This document shows, in pieces, positions 33,744 through 45,599 of a DNA stretch of 64,000 bases. The DNA comes from Agrocybe praecox. Its lineage: Eukaryota > Basidiomycota > Agaricomycetes > Agaricales > Agrocybaceae. Numbering within the stretch: position 1 is the stretch's first letter; every line of letters starts with the position of its first letter. The stretch covers positions 1,116,001 to 1,180,000 of the forward strand of contig OZ024849.1 in NCBI GenBank assembly GCA_964017145.1, in the 5' to 3' direction. The translations under genes and the position numbers were made by a program. A model generated the notes under the pieces. It did not search any database. It was not told the origin of the DNA and worked only from the letters and a program-made list of their open reading frames with translations.

Positions 33744-35119
33744 ATGTCTACATCGATCTATTCGCTCCCCTTACTTTTCGATTACACCCCAGCTGGCTGT
33801 CTCTTTCCCTTACATGATGCCCTCCGCCAAATCCATTGGACCTCCAGTACTTACACCTCCCGCAATGACCTCCATGGAATATTCATCCATCCAGGCTTAC
33901 CTACCCATCATTCATTCATTCTCAAGTCATATTTATAAAGCATCTGCAATGCGATTAAGCGAGACCTGCATTTGCCGACCCCTTATAATCAGACTCTTAA
34001 TCGTATCCTTCCCCCTGCTTAGATACGCTGGTGTTGGTGTATGTGTATATTATCTACAGACTTGTTTTACTTTGCTATGTCTTTCTCTCTTTCTTTCTTT
34101 GCGCTCTTGCAGATAGTACGATCGACGGCTGCCGTCGTAGTCCTACTTGTTTGAACTATTTTCGCACCCCCCCTGCTCACAATATCAATTCGCATTTCAG
34201 CAGCATTCCCTCTCCTTTCCTACTCATGCTTTGATGACGTTCCTTGCCTCTTAATGTCATGACTAAAAAAATGTCGTATTCGAGACCTATCAATGCTTTC
34301 TTTGGCTGTGTGTGTGTCTAACGCCTGGCATGACTTTTTTCCTTTGAAACTGGCATCGTCTCGGACGGCTATCATCAAGCTATGGAGACTTTGATCAGCC
34401 CTTTGCAATGCCTCTAGGATACTCTGGTTGACCCCGAACGGTTCTGGGAAGCGATTTGAACATGTACTGACATTCTCTTCCAGAGTACATTCGTCTAGGT
34501 TAATTTGTCCAATTCTCGTTGTGTTTTTCGTTTTCTGTTTAAAACCACGGATGTTTCAGTTACTGTTTGCTGCCAGACCTTCATAGTGGGTATGATATTG
34601 ACGATTGCACGCCATCAGGGGCTGAAGACGTGGGAACGCAACGCGCGCTTATTATCGGCACGTGCGTGCCTGTTGTAAAGAAACAGACGGAAAGTTCTCA
34701 AAAGCTCCCACAAACTCTTTTTTATTGGTTTTCACTGGACGAACTTGTTTCTTTGAAAGAGAGATCAAATATAAACGGACCACAGCCGATGTTGTAAAGG
34801 ATCTCTAGGCACGATCGTGATCGCTTTCCTATTCCTAGTGAGCCTGCCACTAGTACTTTCAATTTGGACTGGTCTAGGGGACGAGCGGATGACTGGTAAA
34901 ACTCGTCTGCATTTCCTCGCGGCGGACATACCTTTCGAATGGTAGTCAGCCACTCTACAATGGGTAGGTATAAAGGTCCAGGCCATCTATACGACTCGGA
35001 TGTCGTTCCTCCAGAACAATATATTTTGTTTCTTCTTCTTCTCCTCCTTCAAGCTATTCAACAGATTTTCTATTCTTTTGCGCCACATTTATACCCCAAA
35101 TACCCTTTCTCTATTTTCA
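33744..35119. other. Intergenic region, 1.4 kb
   Basis: TOM70 3' UTR on the left, pyrimidine-rich near 34070-34110, and the promoter of paralog B on the right. No gene or repeat was supported. Confidence 0.45.
34969..34975 (+). promoter_or_regulatory. TATA box (TATAAAG) of paralog B
   Basis: Located 151 bases before ATG 35120. The leader between them holds a CTTCTTCTTCTCCTCC pyrimidine tract at about 35030-35048, common just upstream of fungal transcription starts. Confidence 0.55.
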
Positions 35120-36693
35120 ATGGCCGACAATGTCTCTTTCTTTGCCTCTGTCTTTGGATTCTTCCAGGCTGTTTGGACCAGCATTTTTGGTGTTTTCAGG
35201 CCCAAATGGAGCCTCGACCACCAGCCAAAGGACGTCGAGACCGCCATAACACCTGCATCTGCGGCTACCACAAAGGTTCATACAATGCCCGGGTTGAAAA
35301 AGGGTCAGTATAAGTACGAGTTCGTATTCTGGCTCTAACTTGTCTAAATAATTGCATAGCAGGATTACCAATTAACAACTTGGCAACTGCCATCGATAGC
35401 ATTACTTCATCTTCGTCTTCACCACAGCACGGTCCAAAATTTGAGTCCACCGAGCTAGTACAGTTTACCATCGGAGATGTTGAGGACGGGAATGATTTTC
35501 AGCGCAGGTCCATCAACTACGACCACCCAAGCCGCAAACCTAGCCGCCGTCAATCTGCCGTCGACCCAGTAAAGGCTCGCATCTTAGACGACACCTTCAA
35601 ACATGTGCAGGATAAAGCCCTTGGTGAGTTTCTTAATTACCAAATTTACTTTCAATGTGAACTCAATTTCTCTTCAGACGTGGTAAAAGCGGTTGTTATA
35701 ACCCCTGGCACAGTCTTCCCGGTCGAATGTAGCGCCCAGATCGAATACTACCACGGACCTATTGCCGAAGCTTGCTCTGTGCAAGTGGAGTACTTCCCTG
35801 GACCTGTAGTCGAGACATGTTCTGCTCGAGTAGATTACTGCGCGGCAACTATCATCACGGAGGCATGCAGCGCGCAGGTGGAATATTACAACGGACCTAC
35901 CAAGGACGGCGCTCTGGTGGAAGACTGCGACAACTCCTCTTCCACTGTCATTGGGGAATCGAGTACTTATCTCGATGACACCTGTGTCGATGCCCAGGAT
36001 TTGCCGGAACGTGTGGACGTCACTCTGGAAATCGAATCTTATCTCTCCAAGTTGCAAGGAACCTTGGAATCATTCAAGAACCATACCATCCTGCCGAAGC
36101 AACCGTCGCTAAAATCTGGCGCTTCTACACCTCGCCTGAAGAAGAAGCACAATGTGCAGTTTGGTGAGTTTCCTATCTTATGCTGCACATCCATTTAACT
36201 CATCTTTTAATATGTAGCCATGTATCCAGAGGAGGTCCCATTTACGCCGGTACCAGAGCGAACGAGCAGGAGACACAGAGAGAGGAGAGACAAAAAGCGG
36301 AGTGACCTGTTCGATGTCCTCGCTCAGTTCCCGGATATCCCGGCCTTTGTCCCAACTTGTCCCCCTGGTCGCATATCTCCAGGGACCCAAATTCCCGAGA
36401 CAGTGTCTGATAAATATGCCTATCGGACACGGGAGTCGACATCCTCGACCGAAAGCGACTCGTCGACCTCGAGCTTTGGGAATTCCCTCCACTCTGGTGC
36501 TCATACGAATGGCACCACTACTAGTAGCTCCGGGGTCTGTGCAAAGGCGGAAGATGGGCCTGTGAGGATAGCATCGCGCTCGTACGTAACTCCGCATTTA
36601 TTTTACCTTTTTTTTCTCACAAAAAAGCTGATATACTTCCTCTGTTTCCCCCTCCACCTTGTTTTCACTTGCCGCAGATACACATACTTTTGA
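35120..36693 (+). CDS. Lineage-specific family, paralog B (full form with Cys repeat)
   Basis: Unrecognised family, the fullest of three copies. Exons 35120-35303, 35363-35623, 35678-36163, 36218-36581 and 36678-36693 give 436 residues; the first three introns are phase 1 and match C, and the first two match A. The N-terminus MADNVSFFASVFGFFQAVWT is hydrophobic. Then come PKWSLDHQPKDVETAITP, LPINNLATAID, RRSINYDHPSRKPSRRQS and VKARILDDTFKHVQDKALD. Next is VVKAVVITPGT and four units of a 15-residue repeat starting CSAQIEYY, CSVQVEYF, CSARVDYC and CSAQVEYY. A basic stretch ending KKHNVQF leads into EEVPFTPVPERTSRRHRERR, then a serine-rich tail. The last intron is 96 nt and open in frame. If it is retained, the protein gains a hydrophobic tail instead; both forms use the same stop. 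Confidence 0.75.
35728..35905 (+). repeat. Four-unit Cys/Tyr protein repeat in paralog B
   Basis: Units start at the cysteine codons 35728, 35773, 35818 and 35866, spaced 45, 45 and 48 bases. The consensus is C-S-[AV]-[QR]-[IV]-[ED]-Y-[YFC]-x-[GA]-[PT] followed by a small acidic linker. DNA identity between units is lower than protein identity, so the repeat looks old and selected. Confidence 0.85.
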
Positions 36694-37618
36694 TCTACAA
36701 GGCAGAAGTGTAAGAAAAAAATAAATTCTCCTTTTCTTCTCTTCTCTTCTTTCTTTTTGTCTCTTCGTCCAGATATTTTCTCATTTTCTAAGGCTTACTA
36801 AAACACCATAGAAGCAGAACACATCCTTTTCTATGAAGAATAAAAAATTCGTTTCTTTTGTTACTTGGCCTGAATTTACACGAAGTCCAATTGATGAAGC
36901 TAAGAATAGGCCATCTTTCTGTATTTTGGCCCGAATCATCCCACCTCCTGAATTTGGCTAACCTTGGCTACATACCTGCGCACCTAGGCAGCAAATACTC
37001 CCAACTGAGCATCGGATATTTGAATACCAAAAGGTAAGAAAGGGCATTTAACACAAGAGAAAAGTCCAACGCATTCATGTACAATGTGCGTCAATACGAA
37101 TTCTACTAGAGAATACAAACACTATGAGAGTACAAGCAATTGTTTGAAGTTGGTATAATAATGATAATGCAATGAAGAGAAAAGGAGAAACAAGGAAGAC
37201 ATCAATTTTCTTCCGCTTCGCCGTCCGGCAGAGTCCAACATCTATGTAAAGCTTTGGATGTATTCCTTCTTTCCTTCCTTTCTCAGAGTCAACAAGATGG
37301 CGATGGCAGACGATACTATTCCGACCTCGAGAGTCGATTCGAAAGAGACACAAGTCTCTGTTACTGGTGGGTCACGTTGAGTGTGTGTGACTGATAGTGG
37401 CCGTGTACTTTGTATCGACAGTGCTCGCGATTTGGGATGCTTTGGGGTTTGGGTGATAATCATGAGTTGAGAGTGTGAGGGGTGCTGGGTGGGGGGTAAA
37501 CGGTAAACGGTTTCGCAAAACGTGTAGGGAAACCTATGTTCTAGCAAATTTATCGGACTCTAAAAAAACACACACAATGGAATCAGTAACAGAAATGAAA
37601 TGATACGAGAAAGAGGGT
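36694..37618. other. Convergent intergenic region
   Basis: Between the stop of paralog B (+) and the stop of the minus-strand gene. T-rich at 36720-36770 (CTTTTCTTCTCTTCTC-like), consistent with 3' UTR. No gene supported. Confidence 0.45.
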
Positions 37619-39071
37619 TTACAATGAGACGAAGGTTTGCTGGCGAGTCAAACCTCTCTTCTGATGCTTCGGGTGAATCAATGGCTGGCCTCTTGGAGGG
37701 CTATTCTGTTGGTCGGGAGGGTCCTCCGGATCCAAGGGAGGGGTGTCGGCCCTTAATAGCTGAGATGACGTCCGCTGGATTGTCGGTTTTAAGGCAACCG
37801 TCGTTCGCCCTGCAGGGAACTGCTTAACCAAATATCCCGGTTGTTGCAGCTGCTCTGGAGGTATCGGTGGAGTCAATCGACGCCTCTTGGGAACACCGCT
37901 TCGTTGCCCAGAAGAACCGCCCTCAGGCTGGCCAGCATCCTGTTGACCATCTTCAACAAAGCGGCGTTTACCCCGACCAGAAAGGGATTCGGGCGAGCGC
38001 TCCCTGTCTTTGCCTTTGGCGTTTGTTCGTACCCATTGCGCTGCATACTCCGCCGATCTTCGCGTCTGCTCCTTCAATGATAATTCAATCAACTTTTGGT
38101 CTCTCGCATTTTGAGCCACCTGATACTCGTGCCTGCGGATATTTTTCTCAACTTGTGCCCAATACGGTAAGTGCGCCCTCATAATGTCATGTCTCTCTGC
38201 AACACAGGGTATTCTCTTGGGCCCAAGTGGCTTCCATGGGTATTGTGGTCTTGAATCATATTCCTTTAAGGCCTCGAAATCCATCGGGGCACCGCGCTCA
38301 GCTAGTTCCTTTTCGGTAATCCAACCCATAATGAGCAAGCGTCGCAAGGTTTTGCCTTGGATAGCCCTTTTCCTCTCTATTTGGGACCATCGATATTCAA
38401 CCTCTGAAATCGCGAGAACCGAATCAAACATTTCTGTGACGGGACGCGGACGAACAGAGGTTGCGGTGGTGGCGTATGCAATGGTATCACGAGAGTTTAC
38501 AGCACGATAGGGAGGAGCATAAGCGAAGTCGTGGACTTTAACGTTTGCCGGGAGTTTTGCCATGATCTCTTGCGAGTCACCTTCAAGGACATCAGTTGGA
38601 GCAGGGGATGGTGGTCTATTATCGGTGGGAGGTTTGTCAAGTTGACTTATAGGCTCTGTTTCGATTGTAGGTGTTGGTGAGGGTCTAAAGTTGGAATTGT
38701 TATCGTTATTGCGTGAAACATGTTGTTCTGTTTCAACTTGTGTCTATGAAAGGTTGATAAACAAAGGTTATTATAACATGATATCGTCAGTAATGCATGC
38801 TTACATCGTTATTTGAGCCCATGACAGTGGTCGACTCTTCTCTATTAGCAACATCGTTCATTTCAAACGACAACGGAACGGATTGAGCTCGACGTCCGAT
38901 GTTGAAGGACTCAGAGGTAGGACGTCCCATTTCAATGTCCTGATCATGTTTCTTCAACGGTTCGGATTGAGCGCGTCTGCCTTTGTATGCCTTTGAGATC
39001 AGTGGTACTCCAGCCTTTCTAGGGGGTTTGGCAGTCAACTGAGTGGCGTCTCCACCAAAGTATCGTTTCAT
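37619..39071 (-). CDS. Hypothetical basic, mostly disordered protein
   Basis: Not recognised. Two exons (39071-38805 and 38743-37619) join in phase 0 to give 463 residues. The intron has a GTAAGC donor and CATAG acceptor. Exon 1 carries a motif twice, KGRRAQSEPLKKHDQDIEMG and IGRRAQSVPLSFEM, which looks like a short duplicated phosphorylation or docking site. Exon 2 holds the only ordered-looking part (FAYAPPYRAVNSRDTIAYAT, VEYRWSQIERKRAIQGKTLR, LRRLLIMGWITEKELAERGA, YPWKPLGPKR), about 150 residues of predicted helix. After that come charged and Pro-rich stretches with KRRF and PKRRRL, likely nuclear signals. A longer in-frame start at 39254 would add a proline-rich leader; 39071 is preferred for its cleaner composition. 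A nuclear regulatory role is only a guess. Confidence 0.68.
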
Positions 39072-39845
39072 TGAAACGGAAGGCACAGTGGGGATATCGT
39101 TATGGTTGGTATGGTTGATTTTGGGGTATGAAGCAATGGAGGACCCGGGGGAAGGACGATGAGGAAGGAATATAAGTGGTGGTGGTGGTAGCTGAAAGAA
39201 AGAAGAAAGAACCGAAGATGGAGGGTTATTGTATAGATCTAAAGCCTGAATCATCTATTGTATTCAAGTTGTTGACGTAAATTTGCTCTTAGTCATCCGG
39301 CGCGCCTTTGCCGAAGTGCGCTCAAGCCTAAAAAGGAGATTCGCCGACGAACGCGATCACGAGACCTGCCTCGGTGCTTAATGAGTCTGGTGTGCGGCGT
39401 GGCGCACACTGCCCCGACCGCCACTGTTCGATATTTATGGCAACTATTCGTCACAAGTCGCACCCTCATGTCTGCATGTCTGCCTGCAGGTAACCACAAT
39501 TTCCAAGTGATAGTAAATGATTCATCCTCTGCTTCCATCCATTCCGCAAGCAACGTGTACTCTGATCACTTATCCCCACGGCTCAAGCAAGATGGGGCAG
39601 TTATACCACACACAGCTCATTTCTCGACAATGGACAACAGGTAGAAGGGTCTCTCAGCTAAAGCTGTCAATGAGGGATGCATTTGCTGATTCTCTTAGGA
39701 AGATTGCATTTGTTTTTATTGTCAAGAAACCGAGGTACGGAGTCGGAGAAAGCCTTACTTTTCCTTTTATTAAATTACGGCCTTGTTAATACTCGTTAAA
39801 TTAAAGGGATGTACACATACTCCTTATTCAGCTTCTTCTGCTACC
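39072..39845. other. Intergenic region between the basic protein and BET2
   Basis: Both neighbours are on the minus strand, so this holds the promoter of one and the 3' end of the other. Short open frames on both strands have no family features. Confidence 0.4.
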
Positions 39846-41370
39846 TTAAGTCAGCCTCCTCTCCAGCGCCTTCCATCCCTTCCGCAAGCCCATGGCTTCA
39901 ATGACGTGCGCTGGCATGCAATATACCGGATCCAAGTCAACGAGGCCTGGGTAGCCGAGAATAGACAGTCCTTTACTGGAATGAGCAACCAAAACAGGAC
40001 CGAGCTCAGACTGACTCAACGCACCGGCAACACCAAAGTGTGTATGGAACACATCTACCATATCCCCTGGTCTGTCAGCAATGCCACCCCCATCCGGATC
40101 CTGGCGCATCAAATGCTCGGTTTAGTGTGCTGCCTAGGTGCCGATTATGATTATGACCTACCTGAGCAGACAGAATGAAGGACGAAAGCATGTCGGCATC
40201 AATCCATGGCACCTTGTTCAGTATTGATAGGGCCGACAGTACCCAGAAGCTATAGCAAACCTGATTGAAAATGATTATTAGTTCCGATTCAATGACTGCA
40301 TTAGCTTCACACGGCGATGAAACGGGCAATGAAAAAACGAGGCCTCGTTTTCGTCGGAAGTCTGAAGGAGACATGACTCGACTCACATCTTCCAACTTCT
40401 CGGGGCGACCGTTCAATCCCCCATTCGGAAGCTGTCGCTCTGATAACCACCAGCCTAACGTGTCCACATCGACCACATCGAGCCGATCAAGGATAGCCAA
40501 CGCCGCCACACAGACAAAGACTGACCAGACGTCAATTACCAATCAATAAACGGAGTGAAAGGACCTACTACCTTGCGCTGCATGGCTTTCTGCCCCCACG
40601 TTGCTGCCAAATCCACCATCGTAATTCTTACACCGCTCTATGTACTCCACCGCTTTCCCCTTGTTCATCTCGTTCAATCGGCCGAGCAAGGACAAACCAT
40701 TAACAGCGCAGTACAAGAATCGCGTATCCGTTTCCCCGAACCTGTCTCCCGCAAAGACTCCGGAAGGTTGCTGTAGCGATACGATAACTTCTCCAAATTG
40801 TAGATAAAGTTTCAGTAATTAAATAGATAAAACATTGAACATACATTTCACGACCCTTTCTACATCCATTCTGTCCAATGCACCCTGCATAACCAAAATC
40901 TGGATGGCACTCAACGTAGAAAGTAGATGTGCATCATGGTCAGGGTGTGCGCCAAATCCACCTATAGTAATTTCATTCATCAATAACCAGGTCCATCAAA
41001 CAAACCGAAGCAGAAGGTAAGGATGGGAAAGTCAAGTCGTAGAATCAAAAAGGAAGGGAGCGAAAGACACAATACCTGCCTGCCTCTTCGTCCCAACAGC
41101 TCATTACAAAATCCACCATCTCCTCTCTATCCAACGCATCGGGTCGTCCAAGAATCAGAGTCGCCGTCAGGCCCCAGTAAATGGCGTTCAGTCGCAGATG
41201 CGCCGTGAGGTGATACGTCAGATCATCCTTGTTCTATGAAGGTAGAAGTAATCAAGCCGAATCAGCAAGCAAATGTTTGAAGTCGACAAAGTACCGACCT
41301 GTCCGAGTTTCTGGATGTATGAAACATGAAGATCTGCCAAGAGCTTGTTTGGCGCAGCAGAGGATGCCAT
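39846..41370 (-). CDS. BET2: Rab geranylgeranyltransferase (type II) beta subunit
   Basis: The catalytic subunit that, with the alpha subunit and Rab escort protein, attaches geranylgeranyl groups to C-terminal cysteines of Rab GTPases. From ATG 41370 ([20 protein letters not shown]) the exons read [80 protein letters not shown] and [20 protein letters not shown]. Then come [40 protein letters not shown] and [20 protein letters not shown]. These are the alpha-alpha barrel repeats of protein prenyltransferases. The zinc ligands are present: Asp and Cys in EDVCYSF, and His in VDVFHT. The DPVYCMP end is diagnostic for the Rab enzyme rather than farnesyl- or GGTase-I beta subunits. About eight introns; length is near the usual 330 residues. 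Confidence 0.92.
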
Positions 41371-41839
41371 GATAAGATATGTATGAGCTTTCGACCTTCA
41401 AACAACGTTTCGAACTGTCTCCAACTCTGGTTATCGAACAAAAGAGTGATCAAGCTTGTTCTGAAAGCGATAATGGAAAGATCAATTGAACTGCGGTAAA
41501 CCTTGCACAGTAATGATTAATCGCAGCACTGTGTGTTTCTGTTTTGCAGATAAATGTCACTTCCTTTCTTAGCTCACTCCAATCTCAACGTCACCTATGC
41601 ATTTCCCCGAGCGCTTTCAATCCGCAGTACTCGTTATTTAACAATTCTGATGAAAGATAAATCGTCCCATTGATGATTATAATCTTAAATAATCAATGAA
41701 CCTATCGCTACATGTTCACGTATCTTACTCCGAACATCTTTTCACTGTGCCGCAGTAATAACACGTAGATCGTGCCATGAAAATCGTAAGATAGATAGAG
41801 ATAGATTGTAGAATAAAGCCGCAAATGGCCGCAGAAAAT
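41371..41839. other. Intergenic region between BET2 and the permease
   Basis: About 470 bases, AT-rich at 41630-41720, containing the BET2 promoter and the permease 3' UTR. No other feature seen. Confidence 0.45.
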
Positions 41840-44449
41840 CTATGAAGGTTGAGGGGACGACTTTCCAGTCGTTTTCTCGTATTCATCCGCTCTTGCAGGA
41901 TCTAAAACGTCAATCCCCTTGGCTTCAGCTACAGGAAAAGATGTTCATGTAAGCATCGGGCAAGTGCAAAAATAATAAAACAAACTACATACCCGCAATC
42001 TGGTTAATAGGACCAGTGAACCACTTTCTAGCGCTAACAAGCCAGAAGCCCACACTGTAAAAGATGACTATCCCAACAGCGACGATGGCGTAGTTAAATG
42101 TTTCCGAGTCAACAGGCTATGGGACCAAAAAGAACAATTGTCAAAGTCAATACGTGATTCAGCAGCTAGAACGCTTACGTTCACTTGTGGCAAAATGAAA
42201 GCTATGGCGATAAAAGCTATCCAGGTAACGGCGGCGATCGCGACAGGGTAAGAAAACCTTCCGAGGTGGAAAGGTCCCCGCACGAATTGATCCCGATAAA
42301 TCACTCGTAAAGCGATTGGAACACCTAAGAAACAGACGATATTGGTATACTGATGTTTTCCAGGGCAGCCTCTGATCACTAAACATACCATACGAAATAT
42401 ACAACCCGATAGTTGCAATCGAAGTAGCGGCAGCGAACGCAACTGAGCTACCCAGACTAGGCAGACCGAGGATAAAACTTAGAGTGCACGCCAACCAAAC
42501 TATGAAGCGTTCATCGAGTACTTCAGCCATGACTAGACTTGTAAGGAAAACAAGAAAAAATTACCTGTGCGAATCGGCGATTTCCATTTCGAATCCACTT
42601 GAGCAAAAAATTTGTGTCCAGGAATCCCACCATCGCGCGCAAAAGCATACATCATCCTCGAGTTTGACGTGATGGAAAAGGTGCTGGTACATACGTAAGA
42701 CTTTGCCTTTGATGCCCTTGAATTGAAATCCCTCACCCGCAGAAATACATTGCACCGATGACGATGACCATCAGCACTATAGCGCCTTTCTCACCTACGG
42801 TATCCAAGAAGATCTGAGTAACCGGTTGGCCTGTTTCTGGGGCTAAAGTTGCGTCTAGGTTTTGAATAGAAAACAGGAGTCCTAGAATGAGGAACCATCC
42901 AAGAACGGCTGATACGCCAATGGCCATGACGATTCCAATACTTCCAGACATAGCTGCATTGTGCGTTTCTTCTGTCATCTAGCGTTGAAATATTAGGTTT
43001 GTGTTCATCGTGGCGAAGATAGCAGCATACATGGGCACTCGCATCAAAGCCTGAAAGCGAGAATGTTAACTGTGGTATTCGAGACCAATGACAAGTTGAC
43101 CATACCAGTAAGAGTGTACTGAAAATATCACAAACAATCAATATTCTTGGTCTGCTTCCAAGGGATGCGCGTTACCTGAGCCATGAGAATCTAAAACCAC
43201 GTTATCATTTCGGTCTGTGAGTTAAAGAGTGGAAAGGCTTACTCCAACGATGACAACATAAGCATGGCTCGCCCTAGATCCCCAACCTTCTTCAGGTGTT
43301 GGTCCAGTGCCATCAATAAATGTTTGAAAGACGAATTTAGCCGACTGATGACTAGGCGCTTTCGCTAGGATCGCGATAATCAACGACGTCGTACCAACAG
43401 CGTGCCACCAAACGGATATGTTATTCAGGATATGGAGCAAATGAACTCCAAAAGTGTTGGTCAGCCCCTGCGTGAATAGCACCGCAGCATATATCCCGAT
43501 TGTGGTCTTTGGAGTGGGTACAAATCCTGTGTTGCCCAGAGTGCATGCCGTGGAGATGAAGTTGGCACAACCGAAGCTGATTCCTGTCGTTACAGCAACT
43601 TGCCCAAGCAAGTTAAACCACCCTGACTCGAAACTTAGTTTAATTATTTGCGTACGTGGAGAAGAACAAACCAGTTATCCAGGATGCGAGCGGCGCGTTT
43701 TGCTTTCGCGACAACATTGCGGCCCAGAAGTAGGGGCCTCCTGAAGTGGGATGCGCACTTTCAAGTTATTCGGTGAGATATAGTCGAGATATTGATATTT
43801 GAGCGCAATAAGTACCTGCAGACCTCTACAGTTTGGAAGTCCTTGTCAGAACATATCGAGGACAGATTCAAAAGAGATACCTACCTGCCATTGCGAGACC
43901 GACCAGCATCGTAAAACATGCTGGGTGAATGTGAGTAACCTCGAATCCATCTTTCGCATACGAGATACGTACAAACGACAACCCAACCCCAAACCATCAC
44001 GGCCGGCCCACCAGTATTCTGTTATGATGAAGATGAAGAACGTGGATATTTAAATGAAGAGCGATGAGAATTTACCAGACCGTACAGGAATAAGGAAGGT
44101 ATACCAGTGATAACGGATATAATCGAGAATGACACCTGGACACAAAATATCAGTTTGAACACGCTCCGTACAGCAATAATCGCGCAAAACATACGCCAAA
44201 ATTCTATCAGACATTAATCGAGAAGCGTTAGCACATAAATAGACGCGTTTATACCAGTACACGTAGGAAAATACCTGTATGACGCTCAACTCTCGTCTTA
44301 TGCACAAGTTAGACAAAGCATCTCAATAAAAGAGAATCACTGTCAACGCACTTCAACTCCTGCTTGTATCCCATCCTCGCAAGCTCAGCCTCGTCCGTTG
44401 CCATACCGCCATTGCCCTTTTCGATGGACGGAGGAGAGGATTCTGTCAT
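41840..44449 (-). CDS. APC-superfamily permease (GABA/amino-acid/choline type)
   Basis: A 12-helix plasma-membrane transporter for GABA, amino acids or choline. The N-terminus (ATG 44449) is soluble: MTESSPPSIEKGNGGMATDE. Spliced helices read SVIQNFGVSFSIISVITGIP, NTGGPAVMVWGW, CFTMLVGLAMAEVCSAHPTS, GGPYFWAAMLS, LGQVAVTTGISFGCANFIST, FDASAHVTEETHNAAMSGSI, IGIVMAIGVSAVLGWFLILG and a C-terminal FNYAIVAVGIVIFYSVGFWL. The tail ends KTTGKSSPQPS. SAHPTSGGPYFWAA and FDASAHVTEETHNA are the classical blocks of the fungal UGA4/HNM1 branch. The N-terminal part is split into tiny exons: 44275-44296 (22 nt), 44195-44203 (9 nt) and 43816-43825 (10 nt). All three are needed to keep these blocks intact. More than ten introns in all. 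The substrate cannot be read from sequence. Confidence 0.9.
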
Positions 44450-44833
44450 TCTGCAGAGTCCTACTTTCTTACTATGGGTGGTATAAGAAGCGAGTAGCCT
44501 TCAAGCACCACTTCGAGTTGCGAGTTCCCAGGTATAGACAGGTGTGGATTTCTCCATAAGTATATCTCTCTGAATAGTAAATGTCCAGACGATAAGCACT
44601 ATCCGAGCCTCTTGATTCGCGGACATGAACCCTGAGATGGAGATAAGTAAGCAATCAAAGTATAGTTTTCTGATATGTATCAATTGAAAAGAAAAAATAC
44701 CTTAACGTATCCAGACCCTTTAATTCCATTGGCCTGATATTTGATACCAATATTTATTTCATCATCTGTTGCATTGTATAACGCCGTCTTGAACTTCCCA
44801 GACGCAGAGCTGCCTTTGATATACCATTAATCC
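44450..44833. other. Intergenic region upstream of the permease
   Basis: Should hold the permease promoter (minus strand). Nothing distinct is visible. Confidence 0.4.
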
Positions 44834-45599
44834 ATGCTCCAGTCAGAAAAATCGTGTCAAAGCAGAGCGGAGCATTACTTCAGTAGTTTTGGTGGGATAT
44901 CAGGCTTATCCTTAATTTCCCTCGAAATCTTCTATCATCTTTCCACCCCGAAGATATATCTGAAATCTCACATTTCCGAGCGCAAGAAATGCCTGGCAAA
45001 GCCAAGTTGGCCGTCTATCTCACATTTCCCAACTGTATGTTTATTATTATTTATTACTTTCAATTTTCTGTCTTGATAAACAGAACAGAGATTCAACTTG
45101 TCCTCTCCGCACCGAACGTGTTGGAATCCCGGTCTCTCTATGTAAGTCAGATTCACATATTGTAGGTACATTTGTCCCATCTGACTTCTAAAAGGTTCCA
45201 ATTCCAGCGGAAAGACGTCGGCAACAGGAAGGAGAGGCCCACACACGGACTCGCGCATCATTAGACTACCCTCTCCCAGTTGACTTGTGGATCGAGCGCG
45301 CTATCGAGGACCCGGCAATCCGTCAGTACTACAACACATCTGTCAGCGCGTCTACGGACATGACACGCTACTTGTTGCTGCACGATCAAGTTGAGTGTGT
45401 ATTGAAGATAAGAAAGAAAGAGGTGCGAATATTCTCAGATTCAAAATTTCCAATTTATGACTATTACGTAGGGCTCAGTCGACGGCCCATTTCATCGTAT
45501 AGTCTTACACTTCACGTTAATTTTCCACCAATTTCTGGATTCATACTCTATTTATGGAAGAACCCAACTATCAAAGGGGTGTGGAAGGATGAGGACTAG
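44834..45599 (+). CDS. Doubtful small gene, hypothetical
   Basis: Not recognised and uncertain. A model with ATG 44834 splices …SISHFPT to IQLVLSAPNVLESRSLY (intron from about 45040, acceptor near 45090) and on to VPIPAERRRQQEGEAHTRTR, then WIERAIEDPAIRQYYNTSVS and DMTRYLLLHDQVEC. A good donor (GTAAGT, 45141) and acceptor (AAAAG, 45194) support the second intron. The piece from 45195 to about 45420 has convincing amino-acid composition; the ends do not. The tail after 45420 may be another intron. The minus strand has a competing 97-residue frame over 44968-45261. It could also be a decayed gene. I can offer no function. Confidence 0.35.

Noticed and set aside
35728..35905. Kexin-processed repeat peptide precursor for the Cys/Tyr repeat
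   Set aside because: The units lack KR or RR cleavage sites between them.
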